A stretch of DNA of 64,000 nucleotides from Lachnospiraceae bacterium (GCA_017441585.1 JAFRWW010000043.1:28962-92961); one strand, 5' to 3'; counted from the first letter of the stretch, positions 35,221-45,591 are shown. The notes: generated from the letters alone by a model not told the origin. Made by a program: numbers and translations.

Positions 35221-38200
35221 TTATTTCTTCACCGTAACGGTGCAATACGCACTCACGCCGTTGCTTGTCACCTTAACCCTGGTGGTACCCTCTTTCAAGG
35301 CCGTAAAGGTACAGGATGAAGTGCCCTCGTACTCAGAGTCGGTCATGGTGGCGTGGGTATCTGTGGCACCCTTTGACAGGATCTCTCCATCCTCAGCCTC
35401 CCAGGTCACAGCCCTGGTGGTGTCGGCACCGTTTATCATGGCCGTTAAGGTGATCATCTTATCGGCGTTGGAGCCTGACATATAAAGCGTTATTTTAGAA
35501 TAATCCAGCCTCGTATAATTGTCAATGACGGTAACCGAGCAGGTGGCGGTATCGCCGTTTGCCTTGGCCAGCACGTTTGCAGTGCCGCCGCTCTTGCCTG
35601 TCAGAAGGCCCTCACGATCCACAGTGAAGGTGTTCACGGACTCACTGGTCCAGCTCACGGTATCATCACGGCCCACTACCCTTGCACGAAGCTGTACCTT
35701 GTTATCTCCGTTTGCATTGATGACGATGGATTTTTGTTCTTCGGAAGCATCGCCGCTGTTAGGCCCGTACAGCTTGATATAGGACTGTATTACGTTCACG
35801 GTACAGGTTGCCGATATGCCGTTACAGGTAGCCGTTACCAGTGCCTTACCGGGTGCCACTGCTGTGACCAGACCCTTTTGATCCACGTTGGCGATATCGG
35901 GATCCAGGCTTTCCCAGATAACTTCCTTCTTTTTGCCAGTGACGGTAGCCTTAAGCTGATAGGTCTCCACCTCGGTCTGTCCGGCATACAGAAGGATCGA
36001 CGTGGTATTAAGCGATGTGCCTGCCTTGGTCACGACTACCTTACATTTTGCCTTGATGCCGTTACAGTATGCAAAGACATAGCCTTTGCCGCCGGGACAT
36101 CCGGGAACCGCCTTGATGGTGGCGCGTTCATTATCACCCTCCACGGTAAAGACGGAAGGCTTACTTGAAACCCACTCCACATCATTGAAAGCGCCGAAAT
36201 GTGACACATTCACCACAGCCTGCATGTCCTCCTCGCCGCCCTGGGAATTCAAGATGACCTTTTTCTTGTCCAGACTGATGGTGGGCTTAAATACGGTGAC
36301 CTCCACCTGTGCCTCCACATAGGTATCATTAGCTCCCGCATAGGCGGTTATGGTGGTCTGGCCCTGCTTCTTTCCGGTGACTATGCCTTTTCTGTTGACC
36401 TTGACCACCCTCTTGTTATTGGATCTGTAATAAATCTTTCTGGGAGGATTGGACGTGGCGTTAAGAGCTGTCTTTGTAAGAGTCCCTTTGCAGTTAAGGA
36501 TGATACTCTTTGGCAGCACCAGACCGTTCACGTTCTGTTTATTTTCATCCGAAGGATTCACCTCGATATCCGCATTTTTGACATTTACCACACAGTAATC
36601 CGAAGCTCCGGTCTGCTTGTTGATGGCGTATATCCTGGTGCTCCCCAGTTTTTTGCCACGCACTTTGCAGGTACTGGTATTGATACCGTCAAAGGTCTCA
36701 TCAATAACTTCCGCGATGATAGGATCCATCACATACCATCTGACGGAATAATCCTGAAGCGCATCCATGGAGCTCACCACTGCCGTCAGCATGGGCAGTT
36801 CATCACCCACATTATAAACTTCAATAACGGATTCCCTAAGATCCACCTGGGAGCCGGGCATAGCTTCGGCTCCCACAAAGGTAGGATGCTTATAACCGTT
36901 CTGATCCATCCACTGGATATACAGATCCACATCGGAGCCCAAAATGCCGTAAACATAGGTCTCAGGACCATAATCGTAGAAAGGTCCCTTACCGTTTTCG
37001 AGACGGTAATTCCCTGCGCCGTCAGAGAAGGTGACGCTTGCGGGCACATAGATGGTGGACAATAGTCCCGTACCCTTATTGGAATCCCAGGCGAAGGCCG
37101 AGTCACCCAAAGTCACCAGATCAGGAGGCAGGTTAACCGCGATGAAACCTGTATTTGCAAAGGCCTGATCCTCTATCACCTTAAGGGAATTAAGCTCGTC
37201 AAAATTAACCGAGGCAAGGGCGTAGCAGTTCTTAAATGCATACTCGCCGATCTCCTCCGTATTTTTAGGTAAGATGATATCCTCCAGGGCATTGCAATTA
37301 TAGAAGCAGTAATTGGGTATCTGTTCCACATGCTTAAGATCTCCCAGATCAAGGCTCTGCAGTTCCTTACAGCTCTGGAAGGCCCTGACGCCTATGGATG
37401 TGATATCCGTATTGGTAATGTTTATTTCCTTCAGTGCCCAGGCATCGCGGAAAGTACTGCTGCCTATCTGGGTCTTTCCCATGCTGGTGATGGTAAGCTT
37501 GTTCAGATAAGTGTTGCCCTTAAAAGCACCGTTTCCTATGGTAAGATTTCCACCGGTCTCATTTTCAAGGGTACATACGATCTCAACAGAGGTAAGCTCG
37601 CTGATACCCAAGGGATCATCCCTTGCGATACTGAAAGCCTCTTCGCCTATGCGCTTAAGCTTATCTCCTTCTATGCGTATGGTCTCTATGCTGTTACATC
37701 CATAAAAAGCCCGGTCCGCTATGTCCACGATGCCCGCAGGGATGCTGACGGAAGAGATGTCCGTATAGGCAAAAGCTTCCTCACCTATAGTGGTGATTCC
37801 GTCCCCCTTTCCTTCACTTAAAAACTCGATGGATGAAAGGGCCGTGGATCCCAAAAACGCCTGATCCGCGATGGTGGTCACACTTTTGGGAAAGACCATG
37901 CCCGTGAGATAAGGACAATCCTGTACATATCTGACTTCCCGACATCCGTCAGCCACCACATATGATACAGGGGAGGTTCCGTCTTCCGACATTTCTCTTT
38001 TACCCTTGGGATAATACACCAGTGTCACCGGTGCGCCGGTAGTGTCAACATTCGGATTCCAACGATAAAGCACTCCATTATCCGAATAGTACCTTATATT
38101 TGCGGCTTTCTGCCCATCGGAATGGATGATATTTACAAAAACAAGATTTGAACAGCCCTCAAAGCAAAGGTATTCCTGAGATTCTCCCATGCCTGAGCTG

Positions 38201-40938
38201 TAGCCTATATCCTGCACGGTGTCATAAATATTAACGCTCTTCAGATTCTTAGCACCCCAGAAAGCAAACTCCGGAAGCACTGATATACCGTCTATGGTAG
38301 TGAATTCCTCAGCCGTGTTACCCACCGGATAATACAGCAGTTCGGAAGGAACATATTCCTGTTTTTCCTTATCCCATGCCATGGAATACAGTACGCCTTC
38401 CTCGGAGCCTATATTAAAATTGCCCGGTTCCACATAGATATCAGCCAGTCTGGTACAGTTTATATTTCTCTCATCATCTATGTCGTCCCTGTTTCTCACG
38501 TTATAAAAAGCATCCAGGGCTACATTTCTCATATCATGAAGGAAATAAACGGATTTGATATCCTTGTTTACTATGGCAGCTCTGTTGACGCCCGTGACGG
38601 TATATCTGACTCCCGCGCTCTCCACATAGTTGGGTATCACGATATGCTCGATGGTATCATTTGAGCCGGAAGGCTTATATTCCAGGAGTGTGGCAGTATC
38701 GTCATTGTTGAAGATATAAGAATAATCCCCGGGATGATAAAGCGCCACCCTCTGCATCTTAAGCTTGTCAAAATTAGCCCCTGCATATTCATATATGGGA
38801 GTCCCCTCTCCCGCATAAATATACATATATTTCTTTGGGCCGCCGAAATAATCCACAGTGGCATAGTTTCCGGAGGAGACTTCAAAATTCGGAAGTCCCG
38901 AATAAAAATACAGGTTTGTCAGATTTTTACACTCATAAAAACGGTTAAGTCCCACAGAAAGAATGGTGCTGGGGAAGTACATATTCTGAACTTCATTACA
39001 CTTATAGAAGCAATACTCGTCAAAGGAAGTAACCTGATAAGGAACTGAAAATGACATCTCATCCTTTAAAGTGGAACCTGCGTCGGGACATTTTGCACTG
39101 GTTTTGCAAAGAGACGGATAACATACCAGCTGTATGCCCTCATCAATGTCAGGTTCCTCAAGCTGGGTGATATAGCCATCCACTTCATAGCGATACAGCA
39201 CGCCGTCAATGGAGGTGTAATACTGATTGATATCATCGTCACCTGAGAAGGATCCCTCCACCACATCGATACGCTCCAGCTTTGTCATGTCCTTGAAGGT
39301 CTCCCCCGTCATATAATTAAAGCCCACGGGGATCTCCAATTTGGAAATGGAGGTATTTGCAAATACGCTGACTCCCAAAGAGGTACTGACAGTAGAGTCG
39401 AAAGTAACCGTCTTAAGGCTTTCGCAGTCTTTAAATGCGTAATCCCCTATTTGGGTCAAAAAGGTGCCGAATACGGAAGCCTCCTCCAATGCGACACAGC
39501 CGTCAAAGGCATGATCACCTATCCTGCATATCACCTGCACCCCGGGAGTCACGGGGCGGATGGTCTTAAGGTTAACACAGTCCTTAAAGGCATAATCTCC
39601 TATGATGGTTTTGGAACCGCTCTGGGTACCGAAGAAATAATTATAAACAGCCGCGGGATACTTAGGCGGACAATATACTATCTTTGAAACGACGCCGGTC
39701 TCATTGGTCCAGGTATCCACCAGGGCTCCGCTTGTGAATACGGCGGATTCGTCATCCTTATCCTTGGAGTCGGTTCCGGCGGCCACATAACGTACGAAGC
39801 TGTAGCCCTCATCAAACTCGGGGATGGGGGTATTATCCACATAATAACGGTCATAACTGCCGGAATCATAAACCTTCACTTCACGCATATTTTTAAGACC
39901 TTCGAAAAAGTCATAAGTGATATCCGACCTGATGACGGCGGGGAGCAATATAGTGGTCACACGGGTCTTAAGCTCCGCCCCCTGGGGCACATCCACAAAA
40001 TGAAACACATCCTTATCAAGATCCGTCACATCATAGGCAGTACCTATGTACAGATCCTTTGTCACTACGTTTTCTCTCTCATTTACCTTCCTTACATCGC
40101 TATCAGCCACACGGGTGCCGTCCGAATACTCATAGTGGCACTCCTCGGGTGTGCCGGCGACGGGATCAGCCTCCTTATCGATCACCTTAAAGACCTGAGT
40201 GTTGTCGATGTAATAGACGATGTCGATATGGTCCACCACCTGCTTACGCTCTTCACCGCCCTGAACCTCCACGGCGTATCCTTCCGGATCCAGACAATAT
40301 CCCTTTGTATAATCCAAAAGCGCCTGTGTTCCCACCAGATCCTCGTCATTTTTATAGATCCTGACCATAACAAGGCGCCTGGGCACCGTGATGGTGGTAA
40401 CGTCCGAAGGATCATCGGAATTACCCGTGGCGCAGTAATAGGTAGCCCTGCCGGAGGCGGGTGCGTTGAGCTTCGCATAGCCTATCACCACCGAATCATT
40501 CAGTGTAAACGTATCATAATTGCTGTTGGAATACACAGGAATCAGGCCTGCGGGCAGATCACCCAGAGCCTCTTCCTCGGGTTCATCATCATCCTTTAAT
40601 TCGTCGGCAGTTTTTGCCTCTGTGTTTTTTTCATAAGTTTCAGAGTCATCAATATACTCAGACTCATTGGAATTATCAGAATTTCCGACAGTTTCATCTA
40701 CACCTTCTACCTCCACAGTTTCATCGATGATTTCAGTTTCATCCACCCCATCGATCGCTGTGGTTTCACCCACACCTTCAACCGCAATAGTTTCATCGGC
40801 TTCTCCGCTTTCGGCGCTCTCCTCATACAACTGTACATCGTCAGCCTCGGCTGCCATTACAGAATATATATCCGGACATGACGTAACCATCATGATAAAG
40901 ATCATAAGAAAACTTAAGATTTTTTTATAATTAAACAT
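35221..40938 (-). CDS. Giant secreted BspA-type leucine-rich repeat protein with Ig-like (BIG2) domains
   Basis: A 1905-residue secreted protein. Signal peptide about 1-29 (ending near VMAAEA), then an acidic, Glu/Asp/Thr-rich stretch (about 30-125). From roughly 440 to 1330 there are many LRR_5/BspA repeats of the IGDYAFKDCVNLKTI and IGEEAFAYTDISSVSIP kind. From about 1366 to the end there are about six BIG2-type Ig-like domains (for example KGIVTGKKQGQTTITAYAG; VDQKGLVTAVAPGKALVTA). BspA-type LRR proteins mediate adhesion to host or plant surfaces in other bacteria. No LPXTG, S-layer or hydrophobic C-terminal anchor is seen; the protein ends YCTVTVKK. A TATAAT promoter element lies about 97 nt upstream. 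Confidence 0.93.
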   Translation of the reverse strand: MFNYKKILSFLMIFIMMVTSCPDIYSVMAAEADDVQLYEESAESGEADETIAVEGVGETTAIDGVDETEIIDETVEVEGVDETVGNSDNSNESEYIDDSETYEKNTEAKTADELKDDDEPEEEALGDLPAGLIPVYSNSNYDTFTLNDSVVIGYAKLNAPASGRATYYCATGNSDDPSDVTTITVPRRLVMVRIYKNDEDLVGTQALLDYTKGYCLDPEGYAVEVQGGEERKQVVDHIDIVYYIDNTQVFKVIDKEADPVAGTPEECHYEYSDGTRVADSDVRKVNERENVVTKDLYIGTAYDVTDLDKDVFHFVDVPQGAELKTRVTTILLPAVIRSDITYDFFEGLKNMREVKVYDSGSYDRYYVDNTPIPEFDEGYSFVRYVAAGTDSKDKDDESAVFTSGALVDTWTNETGVVSKIVYCPPKYPAAVYNYFFGTQSGSKTIIGDYAFKDCVNLKTIRPVTPGVQVICRIGDHAFDGCVALEEASVFGTFLTQIGDYAFKDCESLKTVTFDSTVSTSLGVSVFANTSISKLEIPVGFNYMTGETFKDMTKLERIDVVEGSFSGDDDINQYYTSIDGVLYRYEVDGYITQLEEPDIDEGIQLVCYPSLCKTSAKCPDAGSTLKDEMSFSVPYQVTSFDEYCFYKCNEVQNMYFPSTILSVGLNRFYECKNLTNLYFYSGLPNFEVSSGNYATVDYFGGPKKYMYIYAGEGTPIYEYAGANFDKLKMQRVALYHPGDYSYIFNNDDTATLLEYKPSGSNDTIEHIVIPNYVESAGVRYTVTGVNRAAIVNKDIKSVYFLHDMRNVALDAFYNVRNRDDIDDERNINCTRLADIYVEPGNFNIGSEEGVLYSMAWDKEKQEYVPSELLYYPVGNTAEEFTTIDGISVLPEFAFWGAKNLKSVNIYDTVQDIGYSSGMGESQEYLCFEGCSNLVFVNIIHSDGQKAANIRYYSDNGVLYRWNPNVDTTGAPVTLVYYPKGKREMSEDGTSPVSYVVADGCREVRYVQDCPYLTGMVFPKSVTTIADQAFLGSTALSSIEFLSEGKGDGITTIGEEAFAYTDISSVSIPAGIVDIADRAFYGCNSIETIRIEGDKLKRIGEEAFSIARDDPLGISELTSVEIVCTLENETGGNLTIGNGAFKGNTYLNKLTITSMGKTQIGSSTFRDAWALKEINITNTDITSIGVRAFQSCKELQSLDLGDLKHVEQIPNYCFYNCNALEDIILPKNTEEIGEYAFKNCYALASVNFDELNSLKVIEDQAFANTGFIAVNLPPDLVTLGDSAFAWDSNKGTGLLSTIYVPASVTFSDGAGNYRLENGKGPFYDYGPETYVYGILGSDVDLYIQWMDQNGYKHPTFVGAEAMPGSQVDLRESVIEVYNVGDELPMLTAVVSSMDALQDYSVRWYVMDPIIAEVIDETFDGINTSTCKVRGKKLGSTRIYAINKQTGASDYCVVNVKNADIEVNPSDENKQNVNGLVLPKSIILNCKGTLTKTALNATSNPPRKIYYRSNNKRVVKVNRKGIVTGKKQGQTTITAYAGANDTYVEAQVEVTVFKPTISLDKKKVILNSQGGEEDMQAVVNVSHFGAFNDVEWVSSKPSVFTVEGDNERATIKAVPGCPGGKGYVFAYCNGIKAKCKVVVTKAGTSLNTTSILLYAGQTEVETYQLKATVTGKKKEVIWESLDPDIANVDQKGLVTAVAPGKALVTATCNGISATCTVNVIQSYIKLYGPNSGDASEEQKSIVINANGDNKVQLRARVVGRDDTVSWTSESVNTFTVDREGLLTGKSGGTANVLAKANGDTATCSVTVIDNYTRLDYSKITLYMSGSNADKMITLTAMINGADTTRAVTWEAEDGEILSKGATDTHATMTDSEYEGTSSCTFTALKEGTTRVKVTSNGVSAYCTVTVKK

Positions 40939-40972
40939 TGAAACCTCCGCTATATTATATAGCCCACTCTAT

Positions 40973-41002
40973 CAAGATCCTTCGCTTCGCTCAGGATGAC
41001 AG
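40973..41002 (+). repeat. REP-like dispersed palindrome, copy 4
   Basis: CAAGATCCTTCGCTTCGCTC followed by AGGATGACAG, the clearest unmodified copy of the dispersed element. It lies in the 5' leader of the LRR protein gene (minus-strand transcript). Confidence 0.7.
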
Positions 41003-41034
41003 AAACGCTGATAAAAACAAACACATACAAAGCA

Positions 41035-41040
41035 ATTATA
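41035..41040 (-). promoter_or_regulatory. -10 element of the LRR protein gene
   Basis: TATAAT on the minus strand (context GTGGTATAATTGC). No good -35 hexamer lies 17 nt upstream. The predicted leader of about 90 nt contains the REP-like palindrome. Confidence 0.45.
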
Positions 41041-41088
41041 CCACATTTAGTATCGGTAATCCCAACAAAATTTGTTACCTTTTTCTCA

Positions 41089-41117
41089 TTGAAAAAAAAA
41101 TTTCCCTACATTATAAT
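41089..41117 (+). promoter_or_regulatory. Promoter of the activase/dehydratase gene
   Basis: TTGAAA (41089-41094) and TATAAT (41112-41117) are separated by 17 nt on the plus strand. Transcription should start near 41124, which is the base before the first stem of the structured leader. Confidence 0.7.
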
Positions 41118-41124
41118 GTGTAAG

Positions 41125-41263
41125 AAACTATTCAGAACAGCATCCGGATCTATAAAATATACCTTGGGAGCTTGCTCACGGAAGGTATATTTTAGAGATA
41201 CGGATATTGGAGGAATCCAATACACCGAAAAATCGAAGATTTTGAGGTGTTCTGAATAGTTTT
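41125..41263 (+). ncRNA. Four-stem structured leader upstream of the activase/dehydratase gene
   Basis: P1 pairs AAACTATTCAGAACA (41125-41139) perfectly with TGTTCTGAATAGTTT (41249-41263) and encloses three hairpins. P2 is 41142-41205, about 22 bp with two mismatches, topped by GAGCTTGCTC. P3 is 41205-41222 (TATTGGA-GGAA-TCCAATA). P4 is 41223-41249 (CACC...GGTG around AAAATC-GAA-GATTTT). Almost every base is paired. The 3' arm of P1 runs into TTTTTATATAT and ends 34 nt before the ATG. It could be a cis-regulatory leader with terminator-like P1, or a palindromic mobile element with 15-bp terminal inverted repeats. It matches no riboswitch class I know. Confidence 0.6.
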
Positions 41264-41297
41264 TATATATACGAATAAAATTGAGGTTATTTAACAA

Positions 41298-44200
41298 ATG
41301 TCCGACAGATCATCATACAAATTGGGAATAGATATTGGCTCCACCACGGTGAAGGCTGCCATACTTGACAGTAACAATAATATCCTTTTTGCGCAGTACA
41401 AAAGACACTTCGCGAACATACAGGAGACCTTGAGCAACCTTATCTCCGACGCCATGGGCGAGCTGGGAGATCTCAAGGTACACCCCGTCATCACAGGCTC
41501 GGGAGGACTGGCTCTTGCTTCAAATATGGAGATCCCCTTCATCCAGGAGGTCATCGCCGTATCCGCAGCCCTTCGTGAAAAGGCACCTCTTACGGATGTA
41601 GCCATCGAGCTGGGCGGCGAGGACGCCAAGATCATATATTTTGAAAACGGTAATGTGGAACAGAGAATGAACGGTATCTGCGCAGGCGGTACCGGCTCCT
41701 TCATAGACCAGATGGCATCACTCCTGCAGACAGACGCCGCAGGACTTAACGAATACGCAAAGAGCTATCAGTCTCTTTACACCATAGCCGCCAGATGCGG
41801 AGTTTTTGCAAAGACTGACATACAGCCTCTGATAAATGAGGGTGCCACCAGGGAGGATCTGGCGGCATCCATCTTCCAGGCCGTGGTAAATCAGACCATC
41901 TCGGGCCTTGCCTGCGGCAAGCCCATAAGGGGACACGTAGCCTTCTTAGGCGGACCCCTACACTTTTTGACAGAGCTTAAGGCGGCCTTCATCCGTACAT
42001 TAAAGCTCGATGACGAACACGCCATCACACCCGAAAATTCCCATCTTTTTGCCGCTATAGGCTCGGCCCTCAATTATGACGAGAAATGCACCCGCAGCTT
42101 AAAAGCCATCAAGAACAGACTGACCGCAGGTGTAAAAATAGAATTCGAAGCACAGCGCATGGAGCCCCTGTTTGAATCCCGGGCTGACTATGATGCTTTC
42201 AGTAAGAGGCATGATGAGCATAAGGTTCAGAAAAAAGACATCTCCACTTACAAGGGAAACACTTATCTTGGCATAGACGCAGGCTCAACCACCACAAAGG
42301 CTGCCCTGGTGGCCGAAGACGGATCTTTGCTCTATTCCTTTTATGCAAATAATAACGGCTCACCCCTGGCCACCGCCCTTAACGCGATAAAGGAGATCTA
42401 CGCTCATCTTCCCGCAGGGGCAAAGATAAGCTACGCCTGCTCCACCGGCTACGGCGAAGCCCTCATTAAGGCTGCCCTCATGCTGGATGAAGGCGAGGTG
42501 GAGACCATAGCCCACTACTATGCCGCCGCCTTTTTTAATCCGGATGTGGACTGTATCCTGGACATCGGCGGTCAGGACATGAAGTGCATAAAGATAAAGA
42601 ATCATACCGTGGACTCGGTGCAGCTGAACGAAGCCTGCTCTTCGGGGTGCGGATCCTTCATAGAGACCCTGGCCAAATCCCTGGACCTTGGTGTGGACGA
42701 GTTCGCCCAGCGCGCACTTTTTGCAAAGCATCCCATAGACCTGGGATCCAGGTGCACCGTTTTCATGAATTCAAAGGTAAAGCAGGCCCAGAAGGAAGGC
42801 GCGACGGTGGATGACATATCCGCAGGCCTGGCTTATTCAGTCATCAAAAACGCCCTTTTCAAGGTGATCAAGGTCTCGGACGCCACGTCTCTTGGCCGAA
42901 ACATCGTGGTACAGGGCGGAACCTTTTATTCGGACGCAGTACTTCGTTCCTTTGAAAAGACTGCAAAATGCGAAGCCATAAGACCCGACCTGGCCGGCAT
43001 CATGGGTGCATTCGGTGCCGCCCTCATCGCAAGGGAACGCTTCAACAGCGGCAAGAAGGCAAAGCAGACCACCATGCTCTCAATCGAGCAGATAAACTCA
43101 CTGGAGTTCACCACCTCCATGACCAAGTGCAAGGGCTGTACCAATTCCTGCCGTCTCACGGTGAACCGATTCTCCGGCGGGCGCGTATACATCTCCGGCA
43201 ACCGCTGCGAGCGCGGCATCGGAAAACAGAAAAACGCAGAGGGTATCCCCAACCTTTTTGAATACAAGCTTCATCGCATTTTTGACTATGAGCCCCTTAC
43301 GGCGGACGAGGCTCCCAGGGGAAAAATTGGTGTGCCCAGGGTACTCAACATGTATGAGAATTACCCCTTCTGGTTCACCTTCCTTACCGAAATAGGCTAC
43401 GAAGTGGTGCTCTCTCCCGAGTCCACCCACAAGCTCTATGAACTGGGTATCGAATCCATACCTTCAGAATCGGAATGTTATCCCGCGAAGATGGCCCACG
43501 GCCATATACAGTGGCTCATAAATAAAGGTATCACCACCATATTTTATCCTTCCCTCTTTTACGAGCGGGAGGAATTTGACAATGCAAATAACCACTACAA
43601 CTGCCCCATAGTAACCTCATATCCCGAGAATATCAAAAACAACGTGGATGAGATCACAAGGGGCGAGATAAAATTCATTCATCCCTTCATGTCCTTTACG
43701 GATAAGGACTGCATCTATCCCCGACTCATGGAAGCCTTTCCCGAGGTGGATCCCAAAGCCATCGTCTTAGCGGTGGACAAGGCGTGGGATGAGCTTCAGA
43801 AAACCCGTCAGGATATCATCGACAAGGGGGATGAAGTCCTTAAGTGGATGGAGGAAAATAACAGACGAGGCATAGTTCTGGCAGGCCGTCCCTACCATGT
43901 GGATCCCGAGATAAACCACGGTATACCCGAGCTTATAAACTCCTACGGCCTGGCGGTGCTCACAGAGGACAGTGTCAGCACAAAGCAGCCTGCAGAGCAT
44001 CCTCTCATGGTCTCGGACCAGTGGATGTATCACTCCAGGCTCTATGCCGCCGCCAATTTTGTAAAGACCAGGGACGATCTGGATCTCATACAACTAAATT
44101 CCTTCGGCTGTGGCCTGGATGCTGTCACCACCGACGAGGTGGGGGACATACTCACCGACTCGGGCAAGATATACACCTGTCTTAAGATAGATGAGGTAAA

Positions 44201-45548
44201 TAATCTGGGAGCCGCCCGCATCAGGGTGCGCTCTCTCATCGCAGCCCTCAGGGTACATGATGAGAAAAAGGCCGGTGGGGAAAACGAGGAACGACAGCTT
44301 AATTCCTGCGCCTATAAGAGGCTTCTTTTCACGGAGAAGATGAGGGAGAAATATACCATCCTTTGTCCCCAGCTCTCTCCCATTCATTTTGAGTTAATAG
44401 AGCCCGCCTTTGCCATGGCAGGCTATAATTTTGAACTGCTCCAGAATGACGGAGTAAAATCCATAAACATGGGTCTCAAATATGTAAATAACGACGCCTG
44501 CTATCCCTCCATCATGGTGGTGGGACAGATCATGGAAGCCCTGCTTTCGGGCCGTTATGACGTAAACCGCACCGCTATACTCATGACCCAGACAGGAGGC
44601 GGATGCCGCGCCACAAACTATGTGAGCTTTATCAGACGAGCCCTTATAAAGGCCGGTCTCACCCAGGTTCCCGTGATCTCGCTTAACATGTCGGGCCTTG
44701 AACCCAATCCGGGCTTTAAGCTGAATCTCGACCTGTTTACCCGCATTATCTATGCCGTGGCTCTGGGGGACATATTTATGAAATGTCTCTACAGGATGCG
44801 CCCTTATGAGGCCATTCCCGGTTCTGCCAATAAGCTCCATGAAGAGCTCAAAGAAGAATGCATAGATTTCCTGGTGTCAAAGCATCCCTCATACCTTTCC
44901 TACAGCAGACTTTGCAAAAAGGTGGTAGAGAAATTTGACGCCCTCCCCGTAAATGATATCGAAAAGCCCCGCGTAGGGGTGGTGGGCGAAATACTGGTCA
45001 AGTTCATGCCCGCCGCCAACAATCATCTGGTGGAACTTTTAGAGGAAGAAGGAGCCGAGGCCGTGGTGCCGGAGCTTTTAAATTTCCTTTTGTACTGCTT
45101 CTACAATCAGGTATACAAGGCCGATTACCTGGGCACTTCAAGACGTGTGAAATTCAATTCAAAACTGGGAATAAAGGCCGTGGAACTGCTGCGTCTGCCT
45201 GCCACCAGGGCATTAAAAAAGAGCGTGCATTTCGCGCCGCCCCAGAGCATAGAAGAAACCGCTAAAGACGCCCAGGAGATCGTATCTCTGGGCAATCAGA
45301 CCGGCGAAGGGTGGTTTTTGACCGGTGAGATGCTGGAGCTCATCCATTCCGGAGCCCCCAACATAGTATGCACCCAGCCCTTCGGCTGCCTGCCAAACCA
45401 CGTGGTGGGCAAGGGCGTCATAAAAGAACTGCGGCGCAGGCACCCCGACTCCAACATAGTGGCCATCGACTACGATCCCGGTGCTTCGGAGGTCAATCAG
45501 CTGAACCGTATCAAGCTGATGCTGTCCAATGCCAAGATTCGCGCATAA
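41298..45548 (+). CDS. Acyl-CoA dehydratase activase / double-cubane-type Fe-S protein fusion
   Basis: A 1416-residue protein joining two BcrA/BadF-type ATPase domains (about 8-265, GIDIGSTTVKAAI; and 325-580, GIDAGSTTTKAALV) to a Cys-containing segment (CKGCTNSCRLTVNRFSGG, near 612), a DUF2229 domain (about 660-900, with ESECYPAKMAHGH) and an HgdB-like 2-hydroxyacyl-CoA dehydratase domain (about 1000-1290, ACYPSIMVVGQ). The activase half uses ATP to inject low-potential electrons into an iron-sulfur partner; here activase and target-like domains share one chain. The real substrate of this fused family is not known; related double-cubane cluster proteins reduce small molecules such as acetylene. 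RBS TTGAGG. The only plus-strand gene in the window. Confidence 0.9.
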   Translation: MSDRSSYKLGIDIGSTTVKAAILDSNNNILFAQYKRHFANIQETLSNLISDAMGELGDLKVHPVITGSGGLALASNMEIPFIQEVIAVSAALREKAPLTDVAIELGGEDAKIIYFENGNVEQRMNGICAGGTGSFIDQMASLLQTDAAGLNEYAKSYQSLYTIAARCGVFAKTDIQPLINEGATREDLAASIFQAVVNQTISGLACGKPIRGHVAFLGGPLHFLTELKAAFIRTLKLDDEHAITPENSHLFAAIGSALNYDEKCTRSLKAIKNRLTAGVKIEFEAQRMEPLFESRADYDAFSKRHDEHKVQKKDISTYKGNTYLGIDAGSTTTKAALVAEDGSLLYSFYANNNGSPLATALNAIKEIYAHLPAGAKISYACSTGYGEALIKAALMLDEGEVETIAHYYAAAFFNPDVDCILDIGGQDMKCIKIKNHTVDSVQLNEACSSGCGSFIETLAKSLDLGVDEFAQRALFAKHPIDLGSRCTVFMNSKVKQAQKEGATVDDISAGLAYSVIKNALFKVIKVSDATSLGRNIVVQGGTFYSDAVLRSFEKTAKCEAIRPDLAGIMGAFGAALIARERFNSGKKAKQTTMLSIEQINSLEFTTSMTKCKGCTNSCRLTVNRFSGGRVYISGNRCERGIGKQKNAEGIPNLFEYKLHRIFDYEPLTADEAPRGKIGVPRVLNMYENYPFWFTFLTEIGYEVVLSPESTHKLYELGIESIPSESECYPAKMAHGHIQWLINKGITTIFYPSLFYEREEFDNANNHYNCPIVTSYPENIKNNVDEITRGEIKFIHPFMSFTDKDCIYPRLMEAFPEVDPKAIVLAVDKAWDELQKTRQDIIDKGDEVLKWMEENNRRGIVLAGRPYHVDPEINHGIPELINSYGLAVLTEDSVSTKQPAEHPLMVSDQWMYHSRLYAAANFVKTRDDLDLIQLNSFGCGLDAVTTDEVGDILTDSGKIYTCLKIDEVNNLGAARIRVRSLIAALRVHDEKKAGGENEERQLNSCAYKRLLFTEKMREKYTILCPQLSPIHFELIEPAFAMAGYNFELLQNDGVKSINMGLKYVNNDACYPSIMVVGQIMEALLSGRYDVNRTAILMTQTGGGCRATNYVSFIRRALIKAGLTQVPVISLNMSGLEPNPGFKLNLDLFTRIIYAVALGDIFMKCLYRMRPYEAIPGSANKLHEELKEECIDFLVSKHPSYLSYSRLCKKVVEKFDALPVNDIEKPRVGVVGEILVKFMPAANNHLVELLEEEGAEAVVPELLNFLLYCFYNQVYKADYLGTSRRVKFNSKLGIKAVELLRLPATRALKKSVHFAPPQSIEETAKDAQEIVSLGNQTGEGWFLTGEMLELIHSGAPNIVCTQPFGCLPNHVVGKGVIKELRRRHPDSNIVAIDYDPGASEVNQLNRIKLMLSNAKIRA

Positions 45549-45563
45549 TAATAATTCATCAAA

Positions 45564-45591
45564 AAAGGGCTGTTCAAAAGAGCAGCCCTTT
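45564..45591. terminator. Bidirectional terminator between convergent genes
   Basis: AAAGGGCTGTTC-AAAA-GAGCAGCCCTTT, a 12-bp stem (with one G-U pair) and a 4-nt loop. It has T-rich sequence on the right for the plus-strand dehydratase gene and an A-tract on the left that reads as a U-tract for the minus-strand lipoprotein gene. Confidence 0.9.

Noticed and set aside
41106..41297. Minus-strand 63-residue frame upstream of the LRR gene
   Set aside because: It coincides with the palindromic leader structure, and no ribosome site is seen.
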